A stretch of 20,995 nucleotides of DNA from RGIG8782 sp017475895. GTDB lineage: Bacteria > Pseudomonadota > Alphaproteobacteria > Rickettsiales > UBA1997. Each line of letters starts with the position of its first letter. Position 1 is the stretch's first letter. Shown piece after piece: positions 1-7,503 of the stretch. Both the position numbers and the translations under genes were made by a program. The notes under the pieces are model-generated. The model saw nothing but the letters and a program-made list of their open reading frames with translations, was not told the DNA's origin and ran no database searches. The DNA is taken from contig CAMVHP010000012.1 in NCBI GenBank assembly GCA_947167315.1, forward strand, positions 1-20,995, in the 5' to 3' direction.

Positions 1-692
1 GTGAGTTATACAACGAACATAAATTTTTTAGCAAAGAAGCAAAAGATTTTATAGATAATAACTTTAAAAAAATAAACAAAAAAAACAATTCAGGTGGTGA
101 TGTTATATATGGTTTGACAAGCTTTGAAAATCACTCAAATAGAATGTTTGTGGGATTTGAAAAGGGAGACTATAAAACCTATATGGCAACCAGAGAAAAA
201 GGGTATTTAAAATACATACAAAATGGTGATTTTTTTATTATTCCAATAATCGTTAATATAGTGGTTTCCACAAACGATAACAAAATTATGGTCATAAAGA
301 CGAAAGAGTACGAGGAATTGTTCGGAGATTTCATCAGGGACATTGATGTTGTGGATGACAAAATAGACTTTTTAGGTAGCACAAGACGAATAACCAGTGA
401 AGTTGTTGGTGATAATAATTTAGAAATATTTGACTATAAAATTATAGGTGTATATAAGTCAGCATATTCCTGTATATTTGTTATGTCTCAAAAATTAAAC
501 ATCAATAGCAACGAAATACTTGACAGAAATAAAAATAAAGACATTGCCATTGATTTTATCAGTAATAAAGAATCGGCTTTAGGTAAGATTATTTGTGATG
601 GCTTTTATTCAAAACATGTACGACAGGCGTTCAAATTCTATCTAAAGGAAACATACGGTAGTTATAAATACATGAATGTAAAATTAGTATGA
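1..692 (+). CDS. 5'-truncated protein upstream of holB, possibly a divergent Nudix-like protein
   Basis: The reading frame is open from the first bases of the window, so the true start lies upstream and about 229 residues are visible. A TTG at 114 could be read as a start, but the residues before it are in frame and unbroken. I do not recognise the family firmly. The central part (beta strands around IIPIIVNIVVSTNDNKIMVI, then STRRITSEVVG, then a hydrophobic segment near YSCIFVM) resembles the layout of a Nudix hydrolase, in which a strand is followed by a RExxEExG helix. Here the glutamates of the Nudix box are mostly replaced, so if the fold is right the catalytic site looks decayed. No signal peptide or membrane segment is visible. 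The TGA stop overlaps the holB ATG by 4 bases (ATGA), so the two are probably translationally coupled in one operon. The position before holB is often held by tmk in other bacteria, but this protein shows no thymidylate kinase P-loop. Confidence 0.55.
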   Translation, partial: ELYNEHKFFSKEAKDFIDNNFKKINKKNNSGGDVIYGLTSFENHSNRMFVGFEKGDYKTYMATREKGYLKYIQNGDFFIIPIIVNIVVSTNDNKIMVIKTKEYEELFGDFIRDIDVVDDKIDFLGSTRRITSEVVGDNNLEIFDYKIIGVYKSAYSCIFVMSQKLNINSNEILDRNKNKDIAIDFISNKESALGKIICDGFYSKHVRQAFKFYLKETYGSYKYMNVKLV

Positions 693-1714
693 ACAAACTG
701 TACGGCTTTGATAACATAAAAAAAGATATAGTGGATTTGTTTTTAAACAACAGACTACACCACTGTAACTTAATATGCGGAACAAAAGGTATAGGTAAGT
801 ATAGTTTTGTACATGATGAAGTTACTGGTTTAGTTTTAAGTGAAACTAACAAGCTTAACAGAAAAGATATCACCAACAACGAGGTTGAAAATACCTTAAA
901 GTTAATCAATAGCGGGGGTCATACAGATTTTTTTGTATTAAACATTGATACACTAGACGAAGATGGTAAAGAAAATAATTCAAAAAAAGATGAAATTAAT
1001 GTAAATCAAACCAGAAAAATCATAAATGATATTAAATTAACACCATCCATATCAAAAAATAAAGTTCTTATAATCGATGCCATTGATGACTTAAACATAA
1101 ACGCACAAAACGCTTTACTAAAAACGTTAGAGGAACCACCAGTAAATACTTACTTGCTTTTGATTTGTCATAATATAAATAAGGTAATAACCACAATTAA
1201 ATCAAGAAGTAATACAATAAATGTTAAACAACTGTCTTTTGAAGACTGGGGATCTGCCCTATTTTCGAATGAAAATGTACAAAACATTGAAATTAACGAT
1301 AACGAAATAAAAGATTTATATATTTTATCCAATGCTTCTGTGGGTTTCGCCATGGACATATTGCAAAATAACGCATTAAAACTTTACGACAACATCCTAT
1401 ATCTTCTTACAAATAAAAACATAGTGGAAATACAAAAATTTGCAGGAGAACTTACGGAAAATGATAAATTTAACCTATTTGCAACTTTTTTTGATAGAGT
1501 TTTAGTGGATGTAATTAATAATAAAACATTGTCGTTCACCAATGATTTTATTGAAAACAGAAAGGATTTATTTAAACAAATCAGTGAAAAAAATAGCACA
1601 ACTAAGATAATTGAGTTTTACGACTATTTTTGTAGCATGAAGAACGATATCAACACATTTAATCTTGATAAAAAACATGCAATAGACGTTATGTTTAACA
1701 AAATAACCTTGTAA
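689..1714 (+). CDS. holB: DNA polymerase III subunit delta' (clamp loader)
   Basis: A 341-residue AAA+ protein of the clamp-loader family, which opens the beta clamp and loads it on primed DNA within the polymerase III holoenzyme. Visible motifs are a P-loop-like GTKGIGKYS at residues 31-39, a Walker B region VLIIDAIDDL at about 126-135, the family block NALLKTLEEPP at 141-151, and SRS at about 172-174 where most clamp loaders have the SRC arginine-finger motif. The protein is shorter than the tau/gamma subunit and lacks its C-terminal extension and an obvious four-cysteine zinc module, which favours delta' over DnaX. The ATG overlaps the stop of the upstream gene. It converges on the hda-like gene with only 5 bases between the stop codons. 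Its partner, the beta clamp, is encoded about 1.8 kb away on the other strand. Confidence 0.88.
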   Translation: MNKLYGFDNIKKDIVDLFLNNRLHHCNLICGTKGIGKYSFVHDEVTGLVLSETNKLNRKDITNNEVENTLKLINSGGHTDFFVLNIDTLDEDGKENNSKKDEINVNQTRKIINDIKLTPSISKNKVLIIDAIDDLNINAQNALLKTLEEPPVNTYLLLICHNINKVITTIKSRSNTINVKQLSFEDWGSALFSNENVQNIEINDNEIKDLYILSNASVGFAMDILQNNALKLYDNILYLLTNKNIVEIQKFAGELTENDKFNLFATFFDRVLVDVINNKTLSFTNDFIENRKDLFKQISEKNSTTKIIEFYDYFCSMKNDINTFNLDKKHAIDVMFNKITL

Positions 1715-1719
1715 TATAC

Positions 1720-2403
1720 TTAAATCAGCTCTTTTATTAGTTTAAGATTTATCTTGTTTTTATCACTTACCAATATGTCATCAATATTTTTGACAAAGTT
1801 AAAAATTACATTATAATTTGTATCAAGTTTTTTTGTAAGATATTTCAACACATCGCCATTAATATTTATTTGTCTATCTGCAAATAGTTTTACTATAAAC
1901 ATTGTTTTTACGGTTTTTGAAAGTTTTTTAATCTTTAGATTGACACCGGCATTTATTCTTGACTTTAAATCTTTTATACTAATTTTCTTCTTCAAAATAT
2001 TGAAATCACTGATAATAAGCATCACTGAACTATTGTTAAAAACAGTATTTATCAAATACAGGAGCTTTTCTTCGTCAAAATCATCTCGTAGATCATCTAA
2101 AATATAATAATCAAATCTTTCAATAACTTCATTTACTGTTTTAATAAAATCATTCATATTTAAGCTAAACAAATCATCGTAGTACAAATTTTTTGCGTTG
2201 TGTTGTTGTTTCCATATATATCCCAAATGCGTCTTTCCACATTTCTTCTCACCACTCAAAAATATTAATTGATTATCCAAAATGTTTTCATCATCCTTAC
2301 TTCTATTCAAAAAATAATATGCCCCATTATTGCCATCAAAAACTATAAAATTATTTATATTATAGTCATCCTCATTCAAAAAGCTAAAACCCAACTGTCT
2401 CAT
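1720..2403 (-). CDS. hda: Hda-like DnaA regulatory AAA+ protein
   Basis: A 227-residue AAA+ protein of the DnaA/Hda family without the C-terminal DNA-binding domain of DnaA. Visible are Walker A GEKKCGKT (51-58), Walker B YYILDDL (99-105), a sensor-1-like IISD (130-133) and a box VII-like LKSRINAG (146-153). The N-terminus RQLGFSF matches the clamp-binding pentapeptide type (QLxLF-like) that Hda uses to dock on the DNA-loaded beta clamp. In the known family this complex stimulates ATP hydrolysis by DnaA and stops re-initiation. Its ATG overlaps the recF TGA by 4 bases, and it is the last gene of dnaN-recF-hda, so clamp and clamp-dependent regulator are likely co-expressed. The alternative, a DnaC-like or other short DnaA paralog, is less likely because of the N-terminal clamp motif. 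Confidence 0.8.
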   Translation of the reverse strand: MRQLGFSFLNEDDYNINNFIVFDGNNGAYYFLNRSKDDENILDNQLIFLSGEKKCGKTHLGYIWKQQHNAKNLYYDDLFSLNMNDFIKTVNEVIERFDYYILDDLRDDFDEEKLLYLINTVFNNSSVMLIISDFNILKKKISIKDLKSRINAGVNLKIKKLSKTVKTMFIVKLFADRQININGDVLKYLTKKLDTNYNVIFNFVKNIDDILVSDKNKINLKLIKELI

Positions 2404-3503
2404 ATTTTTATAAAATTATTACTCAAACCAATAAAATCCTGTTCCTTCGTACCAGTTAAAAACGTCTGTACATCAAGATTTTTCAACTCTTCAAAAAATA
2501 GCTCTCTCGTTCTGTTGTCAATATGCGAACACACTTCGTCCAACAATAAAATCGGTATTCCCTTTTTTATTTGCTTTGTAAAAAGCGCCCTCACGAAAAT
2601 CAACGACATCAACAACATTTTTTGCTCTCCGGTGGAACATAGGTTAGCAGGCATGTTCTTGTATTTATTTATCACAGCTATGTCACTTTTATGAACACCA
2701 AAGGCAGTTTTTTTAGAATTACCATCATCGTTTCTATTGTCAAACATTGTTTTTAAATAAAAATTTTCAACATCCATAGATTTTTGATGTAAAAGCATAT
2801 TTTCAATCACGCCATTTATTACTATATATCCGGTTGGAAACTTTCTTGTATAATTTTGAAAAATGTTATTAAGATAGTTAACCACTTCATTTCTAACACT
2901 GGCAATTGAAACCCCTAATTGTGCTATTTTTTTCTCAACTATGTTAAGCCATCTATCATCCATAGATTGTGTTGTAAGTATCTTCATTCTTTCCTTCACA
3001 AAAAATTCATACTTTTTCACATTATCATAGTGCTCTAAAAATATTAATTCCGCTGTCTTGTCAATAAATTTTCTTCTATCGACGTTTGTTCCAATAAAAA
3101 ATGTATCCATCTGCGGAGTCAGCCAAGTTATTTTCAAAATATCCACCAACAGTGAACCTTTTTTTAGTACCTCATCATTATGTTTTATTATTTTTTTATC
3201 GTTTTTTTGCAAAAGCAAAAGTTTATTTTCCTCTTCGTCAATTTTATACTTCATGAATAAACTGAACAAAACATCATCAGGTACCGTGGCTTTGTCGCTA
3301 CCATTTATATTTACCAGATCTACTAAATTTGCCTTTCTTATGCCTCTCGAATTTGAAAACAACGATATAGCCTCCAGCAAATTAGTCTTACCAACACCGT
3401 TGGCACCAACAACAACATTGAAGTCACTATAAAAGGAAAATTTACCACTAGTATAATTTCTGAAATTATTTAAAACAATTTCAGAAATATATTGACCATT
3501 CAT
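2400..3503 (-). CDS. recF: DNA replication and repair protein RecF
   Basis: A 367-residue SMC-like ABC ATPase that helps RecO and RecR load RecA at gaps and stalled forks. The N-terminus shows the typical RecF opening (ISEIVLNNFRNY) followed by Walker A GANGVGKT at residues 33-40. A degenerate ABC signature, STGEQKMLL, lies near residue 290 and Walker B ILLLDEVCSHID near 316-328. The length is normal for RecF. It starts one base after the dnaN stop and its own stop overlaps the hda start, so translation along the operon is probably coupled. No separate promoter is seen in front of it. Confidence 0.93.
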   Translation of the reverse strand: MNGQYISEIVLNNFRNYTSGKFSFYSDFNVVVGANGVGKTNLLEAISLFSNSRGIRKANLVDLVNINGSDKATVPDDVLFSLFMKYKIDEEENKLLLLQKNDKKIIKHNDEVLKKGSLLVDILKITWLTPQMDTFFIGTNVDRRKFIDKTAELIFLEHYDNVKKYEFFVKERMKILTTQSMDDRWLNIVEKKIAQLGVSIASVRNEVVNYLNNIFQNYTRKFPTGYIVINGVIENMLLHQKSMDVENFYLKTMFDNRNDDGNSKKTAFGVHKSDIAVINKYKNMPANLCSTGEQKMLLMSLIFVRALFTKQIKKGIPILLLDEVCSHIDNRTRELFFEELKNLDVQTFLTGTKEQDFIGLSNNFIKI

Positions 3504-3504
3504 A

Positions 3505-4635
3505 TTAAATTCTTACAGGCATTAAAACGAAAGAACTATTATTTTCCTCTTCGCCCTTTATTAATATGGCAGATGAACCATCCTTGAAATGCATACTAAC
3601 AACATCACTATCTATTTGACTAAAGATATCCAGTATAAATCTTGAATTAAAACCAATTTCTATACTTTCGGTATATGGAAAATCAACTTTTATATCCTCC
3701 ACAGCAGAACCATTTTCAGCAGAACTGGATTCTAAAACCAAATTATTTTCCGTCAAAGTAAACTTTATACCCTTGTGTCCATCGGAGGCAACCGTTGAAA
3801 CTCTATCTATTATATTCGTTAGTAGTTTTTTATCAACCTTTAGCACCTTGTTGTTATCCTTTGGTAAAACTCTGTTGTAATCCGGAAACTCAGCATCTAT
3901 CAACTTCGATATTATTATTGTATCCTTCGTTTCAATTTTTATCTTTGTTTTTGATAGGTAAACATCCACATCATCAGCCATAAAGTTTGCCAAAACCTTC
4001 TTTATTTCCGGCAGTGCTTTTTTTGGTATTATAACACCACCTATTTTACTTTTTCCAACATAGTCACCAGATTTTATCATTGATAGTCTATGTCCGTCAG
4101 TCGATACACCACACAATTTAACGCCATCTTCATCATCCACCGTTTGAATAAATAGACCATTCAGGTAATATCTACTGGGATCATCTGATATTGATAACCT
4201 TGTTTTATCTATAATATTAATGAGGCTCTGGGCCGGTATTTTAAATTCACTCGGCATTTCCTGTTCTTCAAAATTTGGATAACCATCCACATCTAAACAC
4301 ATTAACTTAAACTTACTTTTACCTGATTTTATATATAAATTATTCTCATCTTTTACATATTCACAGCTTATTTCTGCTCCATCTTCCATCTTTTTGACTA
4401 TATCGTAAATTAATTGAGCTGAAACGGTTGTTGCACCCTCCGCACTAACATTTGCTTTACTACTGTTTTTTATATATGTATCAGAGTCCGTTCCAGTCAA
4501 GAAAACAGTATCGTTTTTTGTTTCAATTTTTATATTTTGTAATATAGCTGGATTATTTTGATTTTTTCTGCTGGCCACGTTGCACACATTGGACAACGAC
4601 TTGATAAAAACTTCTTTTTCAGTTGTAAATTTCAT
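3505..4635 (-). CDS. dnaN: DNA polymerase III beta subunit (sliding clamp)
   Basis: A 376-residue beta clamp, which forms a ring dimer tethering polymerase III to DNA. Family landmarks visible in order are the start MKFTTEKEVFIKSL, RYYLNGLF, TDGHRLS, IIPKKAL, FPDYNRVLP, and the C-terminal FVLMPVRI that lines the peptide-binding pocket. I chose the ATG at 4635. A TTG 15 bases further upstream (at 4650) would only add five non-family residues. It is the first gene of dnaN-recF-hda. A candidate promoter lies just upstream in the divergent region shared with rpsO, and the leader would be very short. Confidence 0.95.
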   Translation of the reverse strand: MKFTTEKEVFIKSLSNVCNVASRKNQNNPAILQNIKIETKNDTVFLTGTDSDTYIKNSSKANVSAEGATTVSAQLIYDIVKKMEDGAEISCEYVKDENNLYIKSGKSKFKLMCLDVDGYPNFEEQEMPSEFKIPAQSLINIIDKTRLSISDDPSRYYLNGLFIQTVDDEDGVKLCGVSTDGHRLSMIKSGDYVGKSKIGGVIIPKKALPEIKKVLANFMADDVDVYLSKTKIKIETKDTIIISKLIDAEFPDYNRVLPKDNNKVLKVDKKLLTNIIDRVSTVASDGHKGIKFTLTENNLVLESSSAENGSAVEDIKVDFPYTESIEIGFNSRFILDIFSQIDSDVVSMHFKDGSSAILIKGEEENNSSFVLMPVRI

Positions 4636-4652
4636 TATTAATGCACCCAAAA

Positions 4653-4680
4653 TTTATCTTGCTTTATGTTATATTTTCAA
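4653..4680 (-). promoter_or_regulatory. Candidate dnaN operon promoter
   Basis: Read on the minus strand, TTGAAA (4675-4680) resembles a -35 box and GATAAA (4653-4658) a -10 box, 16 bases apart. It would give a leader of only about 10-15 bases before the dnaN ATG at 4635. An alternative pairing with TATAAC a little upstream is possible but its spacing is short. This is pattern matching in very AT-rich DNA. Confidence 0.35.
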
Positions 4681-4704
4681 AACAAAAAATCAACAGATTT
4701 TCTA

Positions 4705-4732
4705 TGGACTTTTTAAATTTTAATTCTATAAT
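4705..4732 (+). promoter_or_regulatory. Probable sigma70-type promoter of rpsO-pnp
   Basis: A perfect -10 hexamer TATAAT (4727-4732) lies 16 bases after TGGACT (4705-4710), which matches four of six positions of TTGACA. Transcription would start near 4739, leaving a leader of about 60 bases before the rpsO ATG. The divergent dnaN promoter candidate sits about 25 bases away on the other strand. Confidence 0.5.
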
Positions 4733-4739
4733 CAACGAG

Positions 4740-4761
4740 AAACTGCGTTTTGAGGCGGTTT
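4740..4761 (+). other. Hairpin at the predicted 5' end of the rpsO transcript
   Basis: The arms AAACTGC (4740-4746) and GCGGTTT (4755-4761) pair over 7 bp with one G:U, around an 8-base loop. The hairpin starts almost exactly at the transcription start implied by the TATAAT box. It is not followed by a T-run, and no gene ends here, so a terminator role is unlikely. A 5' stabilising stem or an S15-binding leader are possible roles, but both are inference. Confidence 0.4.
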
Positions 4762-4798
4762 ATTACTTAAATAAATTATTAATAATAATATCTCAAAA

Positions 4799-5074
4799 AT
4801 GAGTATAACAAAAGAAAAAAAACAAGAGTTGATTGGCGAATTTGCCACAAAGCAAGGTGATACTGGATCCATAGAGGTTCAATGTGCCGTTTTAACCGAG
4901 AGAATCAAAAACTTAACAGAGCATCTGAAAGGTCATAATAAAGATTTTTCTTCGAGAAATGGATTGATGGTTTTGGTAGCTAGAAGAAAAAGATTGTTAA
5001 AATATCTAGAAAAGAAAGATGCTAACAGATACTTTAATTTAACTAAAGTGTTGGGTTTAAAAGGTAATAAATAG
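4799..5074 (+). CDS. rpsO: 30S ribosomal protein S15
   Basis: A 91-residue S15, a primary 16S rRNA-binding protein of the small subunit platform. The sequence fits the family from end to end: an N-terminal helix ending in EFATKQGDTGSIEVQ, LTERIKNLTEHLKGHNKDFSSRNGL in the middle with the conserved H/D/S residues that contact rRNA, and ARRKRLLKYLEKKD near the C-terminus. No Shine-Dalgarno sequence is visible before the ATG (the upstream sequence is AT only), unlike pnp downstream. It is followed by pnp in the conserved rpsO-pnp order, with the TAG stop forming part of the pnp ribosome binding site. Confidence 0.96.
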   Translation: MSITKEKKQELIGEFATKQGDTGSIEVQCAVLTERIKNLTEHLKGHNKDFSSRNGLMVLVARRKRLLKYLEKKDANRYFNLTKVLGLKGNK

Positions 5075-5082
5075 GAAGTTTG

Positions 5083-7200
5083 ATGTTTAATATTATAAAA
5101 AAAGAGATTAATTTAGATGGTAAAACTCTAAGTTTAGAGACCGGTAAAATAGGAAGGCAAGCGAGTAGTGTTATAGCTAGAATGGGTGATACAGTTGTTA
5201 TGGCAAACGTAACCACAGCAACAAAAGAAAGTACAGGGCTTGATTTTGTACCACTAACAATAAGTTATGTGGAAAAATTCTATGCTGCCGGACAGGTTCC
5301 GCCAGGATTTGTAAAAAGAGAAACAAAGCCAAATGACCATGAGGTTTTAATATCTAGGTTGATAGATAGACCAATAAGACCACTATTTCCGAGTAACTAT
5401 AGATACGAAACCAATGTATTCTGTACACTTTTATCCTATGACAAAAGTTGTCCTGCAGAGGTTGTAGCAAGCATAGCAGCATCAGCAGCTTTAAGTATTT
5501 CAAAAGCTCCTTTTGAAGGCCCAATAGCAACCGTAAAGGTCGGCTATAGAGATGGAGAATTTCTTTTGAATCCAATGAAACCGTTTGAAGATAACAGTAA
5601 ACTGGAACTGGTTGTTTCCGGAACAGAAGATTCTGTCCTAATGGTTGAGTCAGAAGTCAAACAATTGAGTGAAGAAGAAATGCTTTTGGCAATAAAATTT
5701 GCTCAAGATTCCATAAGACCAATAGTGGAAATGATAAAAGATTTTGCTGCTCAATGTAATGTTGAAAAACTTGAAATAGCAGAGGAAGATAATACTGAAT
5801 TAACAAAATCAGTTATTGATTTTGCTAAAAACGATATAATTAACGCCTTTGAAATAACGGAAAGACAACAGAGAACAAAACTTTTGGAAGAAATAAAAAA
5901 CAAAGTATTCGAAAAGTTTGTTCCGGAGGATGCTGATGAAGTTTTACAAAACAAAGTTGATTTTATCTTTAAAGAAACTGAAAGAGATGTTGTAAGACAA
6001 AAGCTTTTGACAACAGGAAAAAGAATTGACGGCAGAACAAAAACCGAAGTTAGACCAATAGTTGCTGAAGTTGACGTTTTACCGAAAAATATAGTTCATG
6101 GATCTGCTCTGTTCACCAGAGGTGAAACTCAATCATTAAGTGTTTTAACGCTGGGTTCTTCATATGATGAACAGATAGTTGACGGAATCGGAACTGATAT
6201 AACAAGAGAAACATTCATGTTGCACTATAACTTCCCGCCATACGCTGTAGGTGAATGCGGAAAAATGGGCGCTCCCGGAAGAAGAGAAATAGGACATGGA
6301 AAATTAGCTTGGAGAGCTTTAAATAATATAAAACCAACAAAAGAGGAGTTTCCGTACACCATAAGACTTGTTTCTGAAATTACAGAATCAAATGGATCAT
6401 CTTCAATGGCCACAGTTTGCGCTGGGTCAATGGCTTTGATGGCTGGTGGTGTTCCGATGAAGGCACCGGTAGCTGGTATAGCGATGGGACTTGTTAAAGA
6501 AGGTGATGATTTCGTAGTTCTAACCGATATAATGGGAGACGAGGACCATTTGGGAGATATGGATTTCAAGGTTGCTGGAACAGAAGATTCCATAACAGCT
6601 TTACAGATGGATATAAAATGTAAAGGTGTTACTCCGGAAATCATGAAAACAGCTCTACAACAGGCAAAGGAAGGTAGAATTCACATTCTTGGAGAAATGG
6701 CAAAAGCCATTACAGAATCAAGAAAAGAATTGGCTGAATCAGCACCAAAAATGAAAACAATAAAAATTCCTGTTGATAAAATTAAGGATGTGATCGGTAG
6801 CCAAGGTAAAAATATTAAAAACATAACCGAAACTTCCGAAACCACAATAGATATTGAAGAGGATGGTAGAGTTAAAATTTTAGGTGCCACCACAGAAAAT
6901 ATTGAAAAAGCAATAGCAATGATTAATGCCTTAACCTTTGAACCAACGGTCGGTAAAATATATACCGGAAAAGTTGTAAAAATACTCGATGTTGGTGCTT
7001 TCGTTCAGTTATCTAGCAACATAGATGGTTTTGTTCACATTAGTGAACTAGCCAACTACAGAGTTGACTTTGTAGATGACATATTAACGGAAGGACAGGA
7101 AATTAAGGTTAAAATAATTGGTTTTGACAAAAAAGGAAAACCCAAATTAAGCTACAGAGAGGTTGACCAAAAAACTGGAGCTGATTTAGGTAGAAAATAG
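5083..7200 (+). CDS. pnp: Polyribonucleotide nucleotidyltransferase (PNPase)
   Basis: A 705-residue phosphorolytic 3'-5' exoribonuclease that degrades mRNA with phosphate and can add tails in reverse. The domain order is complete: first RNase PH domain (about 12-143), an alpha-helical linker (about 235-315), second RNase PH domain from KRIDGR onward, with the catalytic stretch GDEDHLGDMDFKVAG near 485-499, a KH domain with the GSQGKNI loop (about 558-610) and an S1 domain (about 623-700). I chose the ATG at 5083 because AGGAAG (5073-5078) sits at ribosome-binding distance; a TTG directly in front (5080) is less likely. The Shine-Dalgarno sequence overlaps the rpsO TAG, suggesting coupling. 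The transcript ends at the hairpin at 7222-7256. Nothing unusual is seen in length or active site. Confidence 0.97.
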   Translation: MFNIIKKEINLDGKTLSLETGKIGRQASSVIARMGDTVVMANVTTATKESTGLDFVPLTISYVEKFYAAGQVPPGFVKRETKPNDHEVLISRLIDRPIRPLFPSNYRYETNVFCTLLSYDKSCPAEVVASIAASAALSISKAPFEGPIATVKVGYRDGEFLLNPMKPFEDNSKLELVVSGTEDSVLMVESEVKQLSEEEMLLAIKFAQDSIRPIVEMIKDFAAQCNVEKLEIAEEDNTELTKSVIDFAKNDIINAFEITERQQRTKLLEEIKNKVFEKFVPEDADEVLQNKVDFIFKETERDVVRQKLLTTGKRIDGRTKTEVRPIVAEVDVLPKNIVHGSALFTRGETQSLSVLTLGSSYDEQIVDGIGTDITRETFMLHYNFPPYAVGECGKMGAPGRREIGHGKLAWRALNNIKPTKEEFPYTIRLVSEITESNGSSSMATVCAGSMALMAGGVPMKAPVAGIAMGLVKEGDDFVVLTDIMGDEDHLGDMDFKVAGTEDSITALQMDIKCKGVTPEIMKTALQQAKEGRIHILGEMAKAITESRKELAESAPKMKTIKIPVDKIKDVIGSQGKNIKNITETSETTIDIEEDGRVKILGATTENIEKAIAMINALTFEPTVGKIYTGKVVKILDVGAFVQLSSNIDGFVHISELANYRVDFVDDILTEGQEIKVKIIGFDKKGKPKLSYREVDQKTGADLGRK

Positions 7201-7221
7201 TTAATTTTTTATAAATCATGG

Positions 7222-7256
7222 TATAGTCTGCGAAAAATTCCGTAGACTATATTTTT
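7222..7256. terminator. Rho-independent terminator after pnp
   Basis: The inverted arms TATAGTCTGCG (7222-7232) and CGTAGACTATA (7241-7251) pair over 11 bp with one G:T, around an 8-base loop, followed by TTTTT. It lies between the convergent genes pnp and the DUF167 gene, and its right arm contains the stop of the latter (7247-7249). On the minus strand the loop is followed by a weaker, A/T-mixed tail, so it probably acts mainly on pnp but could serve both. Confidence 0.75.
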
Positions 7257-7498
7257 ATTTCAATTTTTTTATTGGAATTACTCTTTCCGGATAGAATTTT
7301 AATATTACTCTTCGGTACCTTTAAAGTTTTATGAATCAAGTTTATAACAGCTTCATTTGCTTTGTTATTTTCTGGTACCTCTACAACTTTAATTTTAACC
7401 GTATCATCATCCACAGTTATTCCACTGCGAGAACTCTTTGGTATAACTTTAATATTTATTATGCCGTTATTTTTTAGAACAAAATCTCTAAAATCCAT
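7247..7498 (-). CDS. DUF167 (YggU-type) family protein
   Basis: An 83-residue protein matching the small DUF167 family: IKVIPKSSRSGI near the start, then a strand, then VPENNKANEAVINLIHKTLKVPKSNIKILSGKSNSNKKIEI, which is the family's conserved P..gkAN / G.sSr.K block. The molecular role of the family is not established. It starts 5 bases after the stop of the membrane-anchored protein at 7504-8403 and is the last gene of a minus-strand group beginning with gapR and ychF. Its stop codon lies inside the shared terminator stem. Confidence 0.85.
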   Translation of the reverse strand: MDFRDFVLKNNGIINIKVIPKSSRSGITVDDDTVKIKVVEVPENNKANEAVINLIHKTLKVPKSNIKILSGKSNSNKKIEIKI

Positions 7499-7503
7499 AA
7501 TAT

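Noticed and set aside
4636..4650. A longer dnaN starting at the TTG at 4650
   Set aside because: The five added residues do not match the family, whose proteins start MKF; the ATG at 4635 gives exactly that start.
4636..4798. A possible replication origin next to dnaN
   Set aside because: The region is AT-rich and beside dnaN, but no DnaA box of the TTATNCACA type is visible and dnaA itself is absent.
6225..6644. A 139-codon open frame on the strand opposite pnp
   Set aside because: It lies wholly inside the conserved pnp coding sequence, has no ribosome binding site or recognisable domain, and its composition is that of a shadow frame.
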